A stretch of DNA of 64,000 bases from Streptomyces iakyrus. GTDB lineage: Bacteria > Actinomycetota > Actinomycetes > Streptomycetales > Streptomycetaceae. Positions within the stretch are counted from its first letter, which is position 1. Every line of letters starts with the position of its first letter. The notes under the pieces were generated by a model. The model had not been told where the DNA came from. It saw nothing but the letters and a program-made list of their open reading frames with translations, and searched no databases. The stretch lies in the NCBI RefSeq assembly GCF_000717055.1, contig NZ_JNXI01000001.1, positions 496,001 to 560,000 on the forward strand. Direction: 5' to 3'. Below, piece by piece: positions 56,055 through 64,000 of the stretch. A program made the position numbers and the translations under genes.

Positions 56055-56426
56055 AGGTGACCTACCTTGGGGCGACAGGGAACTTGGAAATGGTCCCACT
56101 TGTGGTTACCGCAATGCAAGGTGAGCGACCTCCACCGCATATGTGCGCGCAACCTCTCATTCACCTGGTGACGCCGGTGATTGGCGAGACGGTTCCGCCG
56201 GCGATGCAGGCGCCCCGGGAATTGCTGTGAGTAACTCCACAGAAGCGCAGCGGTGCCGGAGCCGTTCGGGCCGGCGGCGGCCGAGGACCTGTCCGAGTTC
56301 CTTGGACGATGTCCGGTGCACGGTACGCGCTTTGCGGGTGTGCCCGGCGCCACGGCGACGGCGGGGCCCGCGGAATTCCTGGTCAAGATTCCGCAGCATT
56401 TCGGTCTCGGCCGGAGCAATACGCCG

Positions 56427-56458
56427 TGAGCCCGGGACTCCGAGGAGTCCCGGGCTCA
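56427..56458. terminator. Terminator downstream of phoD-like gene
   Basis: TGAGCCCGGGACTCC and GGAGTCCCGGGCTCA form a perfect 15-bp stem with a two-base loop, 18 bp past the stop. The rest of the 422-bp gap (56055-56476) shows no ORF with normal codon use and no RNA gene; it should hold the promoter of the gene at 54558. Confidence 0.92.
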
Positions 56459-56476
56459 TGCGCCACGCGGGCCGGT

Positions 56477-58027
56477 TCAGACGACCTCGACGCCCGGACG
56501 GCCCGCCCGGACCCTCAGCCGGGCCAGCGTGCTCGGGGTCGCCGTGGTCTGCCGGACCGTGTCGACCACCCGGACCTGGGCGTCGATGCGGTCGCGGTGG
56601 ACGTCGAAGAGGTGGTAGCCGCGGTGCGCGTCGAGCAGCTTCCAGTGCGGGTTGTCCGGGCGCCGCGGGTCCCACTCCCTGCGGAAGGCCTCCTGGTCCT
56701 GGTCGCCGTTGCTGGAGATGGAGGTGCCGACGAACTCGGCTCCGACGACGTCCGAGTCCGGGTCGGCGTAGTCCGTCCTGAGATCGCTGATCATCGTCAG
56801 GTGCCGGTCGCCGGAGAGCACGACCGGGTTGCGGACCTGCTTGAACTCCTGGAGGAACCGGTTGCGTTCGGCCTGGTAGCCGTCCCAGGCGTCGTAGAAC
56901 CAGAGTTTGCCCTCGCCGACCTTGAGGTCCGTCTCGGCCATCATGATCTGGGAGGCGATGAGGTTCCAGCGGGCGGGCGAGTTCTTGAGCCCGTTCAGCA
57001 GCCACCCCTTCTGCTGCGCGCCCAGCATGGTCAGCGACGGGTCCTGGGCGCCTTCCTGGCTGGTGGCCTGGTCGCTGCGGTACTGACGGGTGTCCAGGAC
57101 GTTGAGCCGGGCCAGGCGGCCGAACTCCAGGCGGCGGTACATCCGGATGTGCGGGCCGTCAGGGACGGCGGTGGCACGGACCGGCATGTGCTCGTAGAAC
57201 GCCTGGTAGGCGGCGGTGAGGCGGGCCACGAACGCGTCGTGCGGCTGCTTGTCGGGGTCCTGCGGGATCTCGCCGGCGAAGTCGTTGTCCACCTCGTGGT
57301 CGTCGAAGGTCACCACGAAGGGCGCGTTCGCGTGCATCGCCGCGAGGTCGGGGTCCGTCCGGTACTGGGCGTACCGGTTGCGGTACTGGACGAGGCTGAA
57401 CGGCTCGCCGGTGCCCTCGTGCCGCCGCAGGGCCGTCGCCGAGGGCGTGGACTCGTAGATGTAGTCGCCGACGAACACCACCACGTCCGGGTCCTGGTCG
57501 AGCATGTCCGCGTATGGCGTGAAGTAGCCGTGCTGCCAGTTCTGGCAGGAGGCGAGAGCCATGCGCAGGGAGCCACCGGAGCTGTAAGGGTGGGGCGCGG
57601 TGCGGGTGCGGCCCACGGGCGAGAGCTGCCCGCTGGTGCGGAAGCGGTACCAGTAGGTACGGCCCGCGCGCAGTCCGCGTACGTCCACGTGAACGCTGTG
57701 CCCGTACTCGGGCCGGGCCTGGGCGGTGCCCCGTCGGACGAGCTTTCTGAACCGGTGGTCCTCCGCGAGCTGCCACTCGACGGGCACGACCCGGTCGGGC
57801 ATGCCGCCGCCGTTCAGCGGGTCCGGGGCGAGCCTGGTCCACAGCACGATGCCGTCCGGGAGCGGGTCGCCCGAGGAGACGCCGAGGCTGAACACGCCGT
57901 CCGGGAGCGGTGTCTCGGCCGCGCGGGCGGCGGCGGGAACCCACAGCTGGGCGGAGGCGGCGGCGCCGAGGACCGCGGCACCCGCGGTCAGAAAGCGGCG
58001 TCGGTCGGGGGATACTGCTCCGGTCAT
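56477..58027 (-). CDS. Tat-exported PhoD-family alkaline phosphatase/phosphodiesterase
   Basis: The protein has 516 residues. The Tat signal DRRRFLTAGAAVLGAAASAQ is followed by an Ala-rich cleavage region. An N-terminal Ig-like domain (to about 135) precedes the metallophosphatase: ALASCQNWQHGYFTPYADML, VVFVGDYIYES, VTFDDHEVDND, VLSGDRHL and VGTSISSNG. PhoD enzymes are Ca/Fe-dependent phosphodiesterases; B. subtilis PhoD degrades wall teichoic acid (family knowledge). Next to the polymer-synthesis genes, a wall-polymer or phosphate-scavenging role is likely. AAGGGAG lies seven bases before the ATG. Confidence 0.92.
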   Translation of the reverse strand: MTGAVSPDRRRFLTAGAAVLGAAASAQLWVPAAARAAETPLPDGVFSLGVSSGDPLPDGIVLWTRLAPDPLNGGGMPDRVVPVEWQLAEDHRFRKLVRRGTAQARPEYGHSVHVDVRGLRAGRTYWYRFRTSGQLSPVGRTRTAPHPYSSGGSLRMALASCQNWQHGYFTPYADMLDQDPDVVVFVGDYIYESTPSATALRRHEGTGEPFSLVQYRNRYAQYRTDPDLAAMHANAPFVVTFDDHEVDNDFAGEIPQDPDKQPHDAFVARLTAAYQAFYEHMPVRATAVPDGPHIRMYRRLEFGRLARLNVLDTRQYRSDQATSQEGAQDPSLTMLGAQQKGWLLNGLKNSPARWNLIASQIMMAETDLKVGEGKLWFYDAWDGYQAERNRFLQEFKQVRNPVVLSGDRHLTMISDLRTDYADPDSDVVGAEFVGTSISSNGDQDQEAFRREWDPRRPDNPHWKLLDAHRGYHLFDVHRDRIDAQVRVVDTVRQTTATPSTLARLRVRAGRPGVEVV

Positions 58028-58484
58028 CGGCTGACTCCCTTACCTCGCTGGCCACTTGGACACGGGGAAGCTTCACGCTCGCGGGCGGTCCGCCCGCTGA
58101 ACGCCGGGGTTCACGTACATGACAACTAAGCAGACAAAGAGAGACTCGCCGCCAGCATCGGAACAAGCCGTTGCGGGGGCGAGTCTGACAGGTGATCAAT
58201 ACCGGGTCGGCGAGCGAAACCCCCGAGCCGGGCCCGGAGACGCTCGTGACCGTGCCGAAGCCGGCCGACCCGGTCGTGGTGAATGTGTTGACCGGTCCGT
58301 GGAAACGCCCGGACCGTCATGGGTGCGCTTCAGGAAGACCGCGCGCGGGCACGTCAGCTCCCTCGGTCCGCCGGGCAGTCAGGTGCCGGTGAGGAACAAG
58401 ATCCTCACCGGCACCGCTCTGTACGGCTCACCGGAGAACGGCTTGGCCGGGCCCGAGTCCGTTGCGCAGGTGCTTTCTGCCGGC
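58028..58484. other. 457-bp gap between phoD and obgE
   Basis: It holds the phoD promoter side (GCGGGCGG-T-CCGCCCGC, 58081-58097), an inverted repeat AGACTCGCC/GGCGAGTCT (58142-58186) and the obgE hairpin at 58382. Plus-strand stretches at about 58192-58300 and, in another frame, 58310-58470 have G/C-rich third positions, so they may be remains of a small frameshifted gene. I cannot call an intact one. Confidence 0.4.
58382..58415. terminator. Terminator downstream of obgE
   Basis: GGTGCCGGTGAGG and CCTCACCGGCACC form a perfect 13-bp stem with an 8-base loop, 69 bp past the obgE stop. Confidence 0.8.
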
Positions 58485-59921
58485 TCAGAACGGCTCGAAG
58501 TCGTCGAACTCCTGCTGCGCCTCGTCGCGTTCGGCCTGCCGGTCCTTGCGGCGCTGCGCGGCCGGCCGCTCACCCTCGAGCCGGTGGTCCTCACCGCGGC
58601 GGCCGAGCATCTCGGCCCCGGCCGTCACGGACGGCTCCCAGTCGAAGACGACCGCGTTGTCCTCGGGTCCGATGGCCACGCCGTCGCCGCCTCGGGCGCC
58701 GGCCTTCATCAGCTCCGCTTCGACACCGAGCCGGTTGAGCCGGTCCGCGAGGTAGCCGACGGCCTCGTCGTTGTTGAAGTCGGTCTGGCGCACCCAGCGT
58801 TCGGGCTTCTCTCCGCGCACCCGGAACAGGCCGTCGGCCTCCTGCGTCACGGTGAAGCCGGTGTCGTCCACGGCCTTCGGCCGGATCACGATCCGGGTGG
58901 CCTCTTCCTTCGGCTTCGCGGCCCGCGCCTTCGCCACGACCTCCGCGAGCGCGTACGACAGCTCCTTCAGGCCCATGTGCGCCACGGCCGACACCTCGAA
59001 CACGCGGTAGCCGCGCGCCTCCAGGTCGGGCCGCACCATCTCGGCCAGGTCCTTGCCGTCCGGTACGTCGATCTTGTTCAGGACGACGATCCGCGGCCGG
59101 TTGTCCAGCCCGCCGTACTGCCGCAGCTCCTCCTCGATGATGTCGAGGTCGGAGACGGGGTCGCGCTCGGACTCCAGCGTCGCGGTGTCCAGGACGTGCA
59201 CGAGCACACTGCACCGCTCCACGTGCCGCAGGAACTCCAGGCCGAGGCCCTTGCCCTGGCTGGCGCCGGGGATCAGCCCGGGCACGTCGGCGATCGTGTA
59301 GACCGTCGAACCGGCCGTGACGACACCGAGGTTGGGCACGAGCGTGGTGAAGGGGTAGTCGGCGATCTTCGGCTTGGCCGCGCTCAGCACCGAGATCAGC
59401 GAGGACTTGCCGGCGCTCGGGTACCCGACGAGCGCCACGTCGGCGACGGTCTTCAGCTCCAGGACGACGTCCCGCAGGTCTCCCGGCTCACCGAGCAGCG
59501 CGAATCCGGGCGCCTTGCGCCGCGCGGAGGCCAGCGCCGCGTTGCCCAGCCCGCCCCGGCCGCCCTGTGCGGCGACGTACGACGTGCCGTGCCCGACCAG
59601 GTCGGCGAGGACGTTGCCCGCCTTGTCCAGCACGACCGTGCCGTCCGGCACCGGCAGGACGAGGTCCTGGCCGTCCTTGCCGGAGCGGTTGCCGCCCTCG
59701 CCGGGCTTGCCGTTGGTGGCCTTGCGGTGCGGCGAGTGGTGGTAGTCGAGCAGCGTGGTGACCGACTGGTCGACGGTGAGGATCACGTCCCCGCCGCGCC
59801 CGCCGTTGCCGCCGTCCGGCCCGCCGAGGGGCTTGAACTTCTCACGGTGGACGGAGGCACAGCCGTGGCCTCCGCTACCCGCGGCGACATGCAGCTCGAC
59901 GCGGTCCACGAAGGTGGTCAT
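58485..59921 (-). CDS. obgE: GTPase Obg (ObgE/CgtA)
   Basis: The protein has 478 residues. The Gly-rich Obg fold (1-160, [16 protein letters not shown]) is followed by the G domain with [11 protein letters not shown] (G1), DVPGLIPGA (G3) and NKIDVPDG (G4), then the actinobacterial OCT domain and an acidic tail (EQQEF-like). Obg is an essential GTPase in ribosome assembly and, in Streptomyces, in the onset of aerial growth (established knowledge). GGAGG lies just before the ATG at 59919-59921. In many relatives proB follows directly; here the wall-polymer block lies between. Confidence 0.97.
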   Translation of the reverse strand: MTTFVDRVELHVAAGSGGHGCASVHREKFKPLGGPDGGNGGRGGDVILTVDQSVTTLLDYHHSPHRKATNGKPGEGGNRSGKDGQDLVLPVPDGTVVLDKAGNVLADLVGHGTSYVAAQGGRGGLGNAALASARRKAPGFALLGEPGDLRDVVLELKTVADVALVGYPSAGKSSLISVLSAAKPKIADYPFTTLVPNLGVVTAGSTVYTIADVPGLIPGASQGKGLGLEFLRHVERCSVLVHVLDTATLESERDPVSDLDIIEEELRQYGGLDNRPRIVVLNKIDVPDGKDLAEMVRPDLEARGYRVFEVSAVAHMGLKELSYALAEVVAKARAAKPKEEATRIVIRPKAVDDTGFTVTQEADGLFRVRGEKPERWVRQTDFNNDEAVGYLADRLNRLGVEAELMKAGARGGDGVAIGPEDNAVVFDWEPSVTAGAEMLGRRGEDHRLEGERPAAQRRKDRQAERDEAQQEFDDFEPF

Positions 59922-59963
59922 GGGATGTGCCTCCAGTTACTGCGGGAATGTCTTGGGGTAACA

Positions 59964-60012
59964 CGCGAAAGGCGGACCCGCTTCCCGTGAGGGAAGTGAG
60001 GTCCGCCTCGCG
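59964..60012. terminator. Hairpin between rpmA and obgE
   Basis: CGCGA, then GGCGGACC and CTTCCC, pair with GGGAAG, GGTCCGCC and TCGCG around loop GTGA. It lies 12 bp past rpmA and would lower read-through into obgE. Confidence 0.8.
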
Positions 60013-60023
60013 AAAGTTTCCGA

Positions 60024-60278
60024 TCAGGCGACCGGAACGATGTTCACGACCTTGCGGCCACGGTGGGTGCCGAACTGCACCGAACCGGCCTCGAGGGCGA
60101 ACAGCGTGTCGTCGCCACCACGGCCGACGCCGGAGCCCGGGTGGAAGTGGGTGCCACGCTGACGGACCAGGATCTCACCCGCGTTGACGACCTGACCGCC
60201 GAAGCGCTTCACGCCGAGCCGCTGGGCATTGGAGTCGCGACCGTTCCGGGTGGACGATGCGCCCTTCTTGTGTGCCAT
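60024..60278 (-). CDS. rpmA: 50S ribosomal protein L27
   Basis: The protein has 84 residues: [20 protein letters not shown], then [20 protein letters not shown], the universal L27 sequence. The N-terminus lacks the cleavable extension found in Firmicutes. L27 sits near the peptidyl-transferase centre. It is 14 bp downstream of rplU in the same operon. Confidence 0.98.
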   Translation of the reverse strand: MAHKKGASSTRNGRDSNAQRLGVKRFGGQVVNAGEILVRQRGTHFHPGSGVGRGGDDTLFALEAGSVQFGTHRGRKVVNIVPVA

Positions 60279-60292
60279 TTCTCCTCAGTCCC

Positions 60293-60613
60293 TTACTTCG
60301 CAGCCGTGGGGATCTCAGTGACCTTGATCGCCGTGTACTGCTGGCGGTGGCCCTGGCGACGGCGGTAACCCGTCTTGTTCTTGTAGCGCAGAATGTCGAT
60401 CTTCTGGCCCTTGTGGTGGTCCACGACCTCGGCCTGGACCTTGATGCCGGCCAGCACCCACGGGTCGCTGGTCACGGCGTCGCCGTCGACAACGAGCAGG
60501 GTCGAGAGCTCGACCGAGTCGCCAACCTTGGCAGTGGAAATCTTGTCAACCTCAACGATGTCGCCGACAGCAACCTTGTGCTGGCGACCACCGCTGCGCA
60601 CGATGGCGTACAC
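60293..60613 (-). CDS. rplU: 50S ribosomal protein L21
   Basis: The protein has 106 residues: [40 protein letters not shown], then [20 protein letters not shown], the L21 C-terminal signature. L21 binds 23S rRNA with L20. The GTG at 60611-60613 is chosen for family length; upstream in-frame residues are not L21-like. It is the first gene of rplU-rpmA, with its promoter in the 230-bp gap below rne. Confidence 0.98.
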   Translation of the reverse strand: MYAIVRSGGRQHKVAVGDIVEVDKISTAKVGDSVELSTLLVVDGDAVTSDPWVLAGIKVQAEVVDHHKGQKIDILRYKNKTGYRRRQGHRQQYTAIKVTEIPTAAK

Positions 60614-60801
60614 GCGGAACTCACTCTCTAGCTCGGGAAACGGCACCCCCGCAGGCCAGCCACCCGACTCAGCGAGCAGCCTCTCCCGGCGCCCGGCGCC
60701 CGGAGGATGAGGTTTACGGGGATGTGACGTGTCAGTCGACACGCCGACGGTCAAGGTTACGGGGCCGCGGCCGAAGGGGTCAAACCGAGCCGGGCCCGCC
60801 A

Positions 60802-60832
60802 CCTGTGCGACCGGTCACGCCGGTCGCACAGG
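60802..60832. terminator. Terminator of rne
   Basis: CCTGTGCGACCGG and CCGGTCGCACAGG form a perfect 13-bp stem with loop TCACG, 11 bp past the rne stop. Confidence 0.92.
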
Positions 60833-60843
60833 CGCAGTGGATC

Positions 60844-63800
60844 TCAGCCCTCGTCGGTGGAGGCCGAGACGGAGGACGCGGACGACGCCGACTGCTCCGC
60901 CGCCACGGTCTTCTTCGACGTGGTCTTCTTGGCGGCGGTCTTGGTGGTCTTCGCCGCCTTCTTGGCCGTCGTCTTCTTGGCGGCGGTCTTCTTCGCCGCG
61001 GTCTTCTTGGTGGTGGCGGCCTTCTTCGCCGTGGCCTTCTTCGCCGTCTTGCGGGCCGTCTTCTTGGCGGGCGCCGACTCCTCGGCGGCCTCCTCCGTGA
61101 CGGCACCGTCGGACACGGGCGCCTGCGGGGCCTCCGCGGACGCCGGGTCCTCGGACGCGGCCGACGGGACGACCACGACGGCCGTCTCCTCGGACGCCGT
61201 GGACACCGTCGGCTTGCGCACCGCGCGGCGCCGCGGACGGGCCGGGGCGGCGCTCTCGGCGGGCGCCTCGGGCTGAACGGCCGGCTCGGGCACCTCGGCG
61301 GCCTCCGCCTCGGACACCGCCGGGGCGGTCTCGGCGACCGTCACCACGGCCGCCTCGGCCCCCGCCGGAGAACCGGCCGGAGCGGACACCTTGCGGGTGG
61401 CCCGCCGCCGGGTACGGCCCTTGGGCGCGGCGTCCTCGACAGGAGCGGCCGGAGCGGCCTGCGCGGCCTCGACCACCGGGTCCTCCACGGCCATCGGCTC
61501 GGCCTGCGCCTCGGCGGCCGGCTCCGGCTGCACCGGACGGGCGACCTCCTGCTCGGCGGTCACGTCCTGAGCCGTCGGCACCTCGGCCTCGGCCTGCTCG
61601 GCCCTGCCCCGGCCGCGCCGGGTCCTGTCCCTGCCTTGCTCGGCCCTGGGCTCCGCCGTCTCGCCCCGCGGGGCACCCGCCGGAGCCGACACCCGCCGGC
61701 TCGCCCGGCGTCGCGGCCGGCCGCGGCCGGCCGCGGCCTCCGCCTCGGCGGCGCTGCTGTACAGCTCCTCGTCGGGCTCGAAGGACGGCTCGGGCAGCGC
61801 GATCGGCTCGGCGGCCTCGGCTGCGACCTCGGTCTCGGTCTCGGCCTCCTCCTCGGCGGTCTCGACGGCGGCCTCGTGCACGTGCGGCTGCTCGGCGGCA
61901 CCGGCACGGGCGCGCTTCTTGCGCTTGCCGCCGCCTCCGGGGGCCGTCGGCTGCTCCATGTGCACGATGACACCGCGGCCGTTGCAGTGGACGCACGTCT
62001 CGGAGAAGGACTCCAGCAGGCCCTGCCCGACCCGCTTGCGGGTCATCTGCACGAGCCCGAGCGAGGTCACCTCGGCGACCTGGTGCTTCGTACGGTCGCG
62101 GCCCAGGCACTCCAGCAGGCGCCGCAGCACGAGGTCCCGGTTGGACTCCAGCACCATGTCGATGAAGTCGATGACGATGATGCCGCCGAGGTCGCGCAGC
62201 CGCAGCTGACGCACGATCTCCTCGGCCGCCTCCAGGTTGTTCCTGGTGACCGTCTCCTCCAGGTTGCCGCCCTGGCCGGTGAACTTGCCGGTGTTGACGT
62301 CGACGACGACCATCGCCTCGGTCCGGTCGATCACCAGCGAGCCGCCGCTGGGCAGCCAGACCTTGCGGTCGAGGGCCTTGGCGAGCTGCTCGTCGATCCG
62401 GTACGTGGCGAAGACGTCGACCTCGGAGGTCCACTTCGACAGCCGCTCGGCCAGGTCCGGCGCGACGTGCGAGACGTACCCGTGGATGGTCGACCACGCC
62501 TCGTCGCCGCTGACGACGACCTTGGAGAAGTCCTCGTTGAAGATGTCGCGCACGACCCGGACGGTCATGTCCGGCTCGCCGTACAGCAGCGTCGGCGCGT
62601 TGCCGTTCTTGGCCTTCTTCTGGATGTCCTCCCACTGCTGCTGGAGACGCTCGACGTCCCGGCGCAGCTCGTCCTCGCTCGCGCCCTCGGCGGCGGTGCG
62701 CACGATGACGCCCGCGTCCTCGGGGACGATCTTCTTGAGGATCGTCTTCAGCCGCGACCGCTCGGTGTCGGGCAGCTTGCGGCTGATGCCGGTCATCGAG
62801 CCCTCGGGCACGTACACGAGGTAGCGGCCCGGCAAGGAGACCTGGCTGGTCAGACGCGCGCCCTTGTGGCCGATCGGGTCCTTCGTCACCTGGACGAGCA
62901 CCGACTGGCCGGACTTCAGGGCGGACTCGATGCGGCGCGGGCCGTTGGCCATGCCCAGCGCCTCGAAGTTGACCTCACCGGCGTACAGCACCGCGTTGCG
63001 GCCCTTGCCGATGTCGATGAAGGCGGCCTCCATCGACGGCAGCACGTTCTGCACCTTGCCGAGGTAGACGTTGCCGACGTACGAGGTCGACTGCTCCTTG
63101 TTGACGTAGTGCTCGACGAGCACGTTGTCCTCAAGGACGCCGATCTGGGTGCGGTCGCCGTGCTGGCGGACGACCATCACACGCTCGACGGCCTCGCGGC
63201 GGGCCAGGAACTCGGCCTCGGTGATGATCGGCACCCGGCGGCGGCCCTGCTCACGGCCTTCGCGGCGGCGCTGCTTCTTGGCCTCCAGACGGGTCGAGCC
63301 CTTGATGGACTGCACCTCGTCGGACGGCTCGGCCTTGGGGCGGGGCTCGCGCACCTTGACGACCGTGCGCTCCGGGTCGTCGTCGGAGGGCTCGGCCTCG
63401 GTGCCGGAGTCACCGGCACGGCGACGGCGGCGACGGCGCCGACGGCTGCTGCTGGAGCCGCCTCCGCCGGACTCGTCGCGGTCGGTGGCGTCCTCGGAGT
63501 CCTCGTCGTCCTCCTCGCCGTCCTCGGTGTCCTGCCCGGCGCTCTGCTCGGGCTCGATGTCCTCGCCGCCCTCACCGTCGGCGTCGGCGGACTCACCGCG
63601 CCTGCGGCGGCGGCCGCCCCGGCGACGGCGGCGGCGCGAGCCGGTGCCCTCGGACTCCTCCTGGTCGTCACCGTCGGCCTGGTCCTCGGCGGAGTCGTCG
63701 GCCTCCTCCGCCTCGTCGGCGGTGGTGTCGACGGCGGTGGTCTCGGGGGCCTGGGCCTCGGCCTCGTCGCCGGCACCCCGGCGCCGACGGCGGCGGCGCG

Positions 63801-64000
63801 AACCGCCGGCCGGCTCCTCGCGCCGGTCCTCGGCCGGTGCGGCCTCTTCGGTCTCCTCGGGCTCCGCCGCCCCGGCCGCTTCGGCGGCGGCAGCGGCGGC
63901 CGCCCGCTCCGGCGTCTGGAACTGGGGCTCGGTGAAGACGGGCGCCTGGAACAGCGCGACGGCGGGCCGCCTCGGACGCGAGGTCGGCTCGCTCTCGCCG
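60844..64000 (-). CDS. rne: Ribonuclease E/G, large Streptomyces type (5' end cut by window edge)
   Basis: At least 1051 residues are in the window; the N-terminus lies beyond 64000. The visible N-terminal extension alternates acidic tracts with Arg runs (SRRRRRR, SSSSRRRRRRRRR). The catalytic core follows: S1 domain (VGNVYLGKVQNVLPSMEAAF), 5'-sensor/RNase H-like and DNase I-like parts with VVVDVNTGKFTGQ and GGIIVIDFIDM (metal-binding Asp), and the zinc-link CVHCNGRG. The long C-terminus has alternating A/E/P tracts and a histone-H1-like Lys/Ala tail (KKTAAKKTAAKKTTAKK). It starts most mRNA decay and trims rRNA. It is followed by rplU-rpmA-obgE, as usual in actinobacteria. Confidence 0.95.
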   Translation of the reverse strand, partial: GESEPTSRPRRPAVALFQAPVFTEPQFQTPERAAAAAAAEAAGAAEPEETEEAAPAEDRREEPAGGSRRRRRRRGAGDEAEAQAPETTAVDTTADEAEEADDSAEDQADGDDQEESEGTGSRRRRRRGGRRRRRGESADADGEGGEDIEPEQSAGQDTEDGEEDDEDSEDATDRDESGGGGSSSSRRRRRRRRRAGDSGTEAEPSDDDPERTVVKVREPRPKAEPSDEVQSIKGSTRLEAKKQRRREGREQGRRRVPIITEAEFLARREAVERVMVVRQHGDRTQIGVLEDNVLVEHYVNKEQSTSYVGNVYLGKVQNVLPSMEAAFIDIGKGRNAVLYAGEVNFEALGMANGPRRIESALKSGQSVLVQVTKDPIGHKGARLTSQVSLPGRYLVYVPEGSMTGISRKLPDTERSRLKTILKKIVPEDAGVIVRTAAEGASEDELRRDVERLQQQWEDIQKKAKNGNAPTLLYGEPDMTVRVVRDIFNEDFSKVVVSGDEAWSTIHGYVSHVAPDLAERLSKWTSEVDVFATYRIDEQLAKALDRKVWLPSGGSLVIDRTEAMVVVDVNTGKFTGQGGNLEETVTRNNLEAAEEIVRQLRLRDLGGIIVIDFIDMVLESNRDLVLRRLLECLGRDRTKHQVAEVTSLGLVQMTRKRVGQGLLESFSETCVHCNGRGVIVHMEQPTAPGGGGKRKKRARAGAAEQPHVHEAAVETAEEEAETETEVAAEAAEPIALPEPSFEPDEELYSSAAEAEAAAGRGRPRRRASRRVSAPAGAPRGETAEPRAEQGRDRTRRGRGRAEQAEAEVPTAQDVTAEQEVARPVQPEPAAEAQAEPMAVEDPVVEAAQAAPAAPVEDAAPKGRTRRRATRKVSAPAGSPAGAEAAVVTVAETAPAVSEAEAAEVPEPAVQPEAPAESAAPARPRRRAVRKPTVSTASEETAVVVVPSAASEDPASAEAPQAPVSDGAVTEEAAEESAPAKKTARKTAKKATAKKAATTKKTAAKKTAAKKTTAKKAAKTTKTAAKKTTSKKTVAAEQSASSASSVSASTDEG

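Noticed and set aside
58028..58140. PhoP (PHO) box upstream of the phoD-like gene
   Set aside because: GTTCA-like words occur, but not as 11-base direct repeats with the expected spacing on the phoD strand.
58126..58320. A 64-residue minus-strand ORF upstream of the phoD-like gene
   Set aside because: Poor codon bias, Arg/His-rich product and no ribosome site.

Overview
The window is a gene-dense, very GC-rich actinobacterial chromosome segment, almost certainly from a Streptomyces core region. The gene content and order (hrcA-dnaJ2, hemW, lepA/rpsT, holA, comEA-comEC, leuS, nadD/rsfS, proB/proA, obgE-rpmA-rplU-rne), strong G/C at third codon positions, many GTG starts and two Streptomyces-type extragenic repeats all fit. 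Both edges cut genes: a tricorn-like protease on the left and RNase E on the right. I see no insertion sequence, prophage or CRISPR array.

Layout, left to right. 1-5.7 kb (minus): protease fragment, a lipoprotein, the run nitronate monooxygenase-like/rsmE/VOC protein, then the heat-shock pair hrcA-dnaJ2 behind a perfect CIRCE operator. 5.8-7.4 kb (plus): MBL hydrolase and DUF3097 protein. 7.5-15.7 kb: hemW, a SpoIIE-type phosphatase with its own anti-sigma-like ATPase domain and, divergently, a 1361-residue cytoplasmic hybrid histidine kinase with six exact 276-bp HAMP-type repeats plus a coupled response regulator. 15.7-33.5 kb: acyl-CoA ligase, lepA, rpsT, small VOC and SnoaL genes, holA, a YceI fusion, arylamine N-acetyltransferase, comEA-comEC, degV and leuS. 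leuS has a leader-peptide attenuator.

33.7-36.9 kb holds a redox unit: an AT-rich promoter region, a short coupled upstream ORF, a bis-haem cytochrome-b-like membrane protein and a NuoF-like protein fused to a [3Fe-4S]-type ferredoxin. 36.9-37.8 kb: two identical tRNA-Ala(GGC) genes flank two tiny Cys-rich protein genes. 37.9-45.1 kb: histidine phosphatase, rsfS, a LytR-CpsA-Psr protein (probable pdtA), nadD, two tiny membrane proteins, an M48 protease and two membrane proteins that share a cytoplasmic motif.

45.3-58.0 kb: proB and proA, followed by a cell-wall polymer block. This block has two large membrane-fused CDP-glycerol/ribitol phosphotransferase-like proteins, a GT2 glycosyltransferase, an IspD-type cytidylyltransferase fused to a short-chain reductase (a CDP-ribitol-type supply enzyme) and a Tat-exported PhoD phosphatase. 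It separates proB from obgE. 58.5-64 kb: obgE, rpmA, rplU and rne.

The points most worth following are: three independent short duplications of gene 3' ends that carry the stop codon (dnaJ2, holA, the plus-strand polymer transferase); the leuS attenuator with a Leu-Leu-Leu leader peptide; the cytochrome b/NuoF-ferredoxin pair with a lost cluster ligand; the shared SVVFDE-FVRAA motif; and operator-like palindromes upstream of the polymer transferase and of the acyl-CoA ligase.
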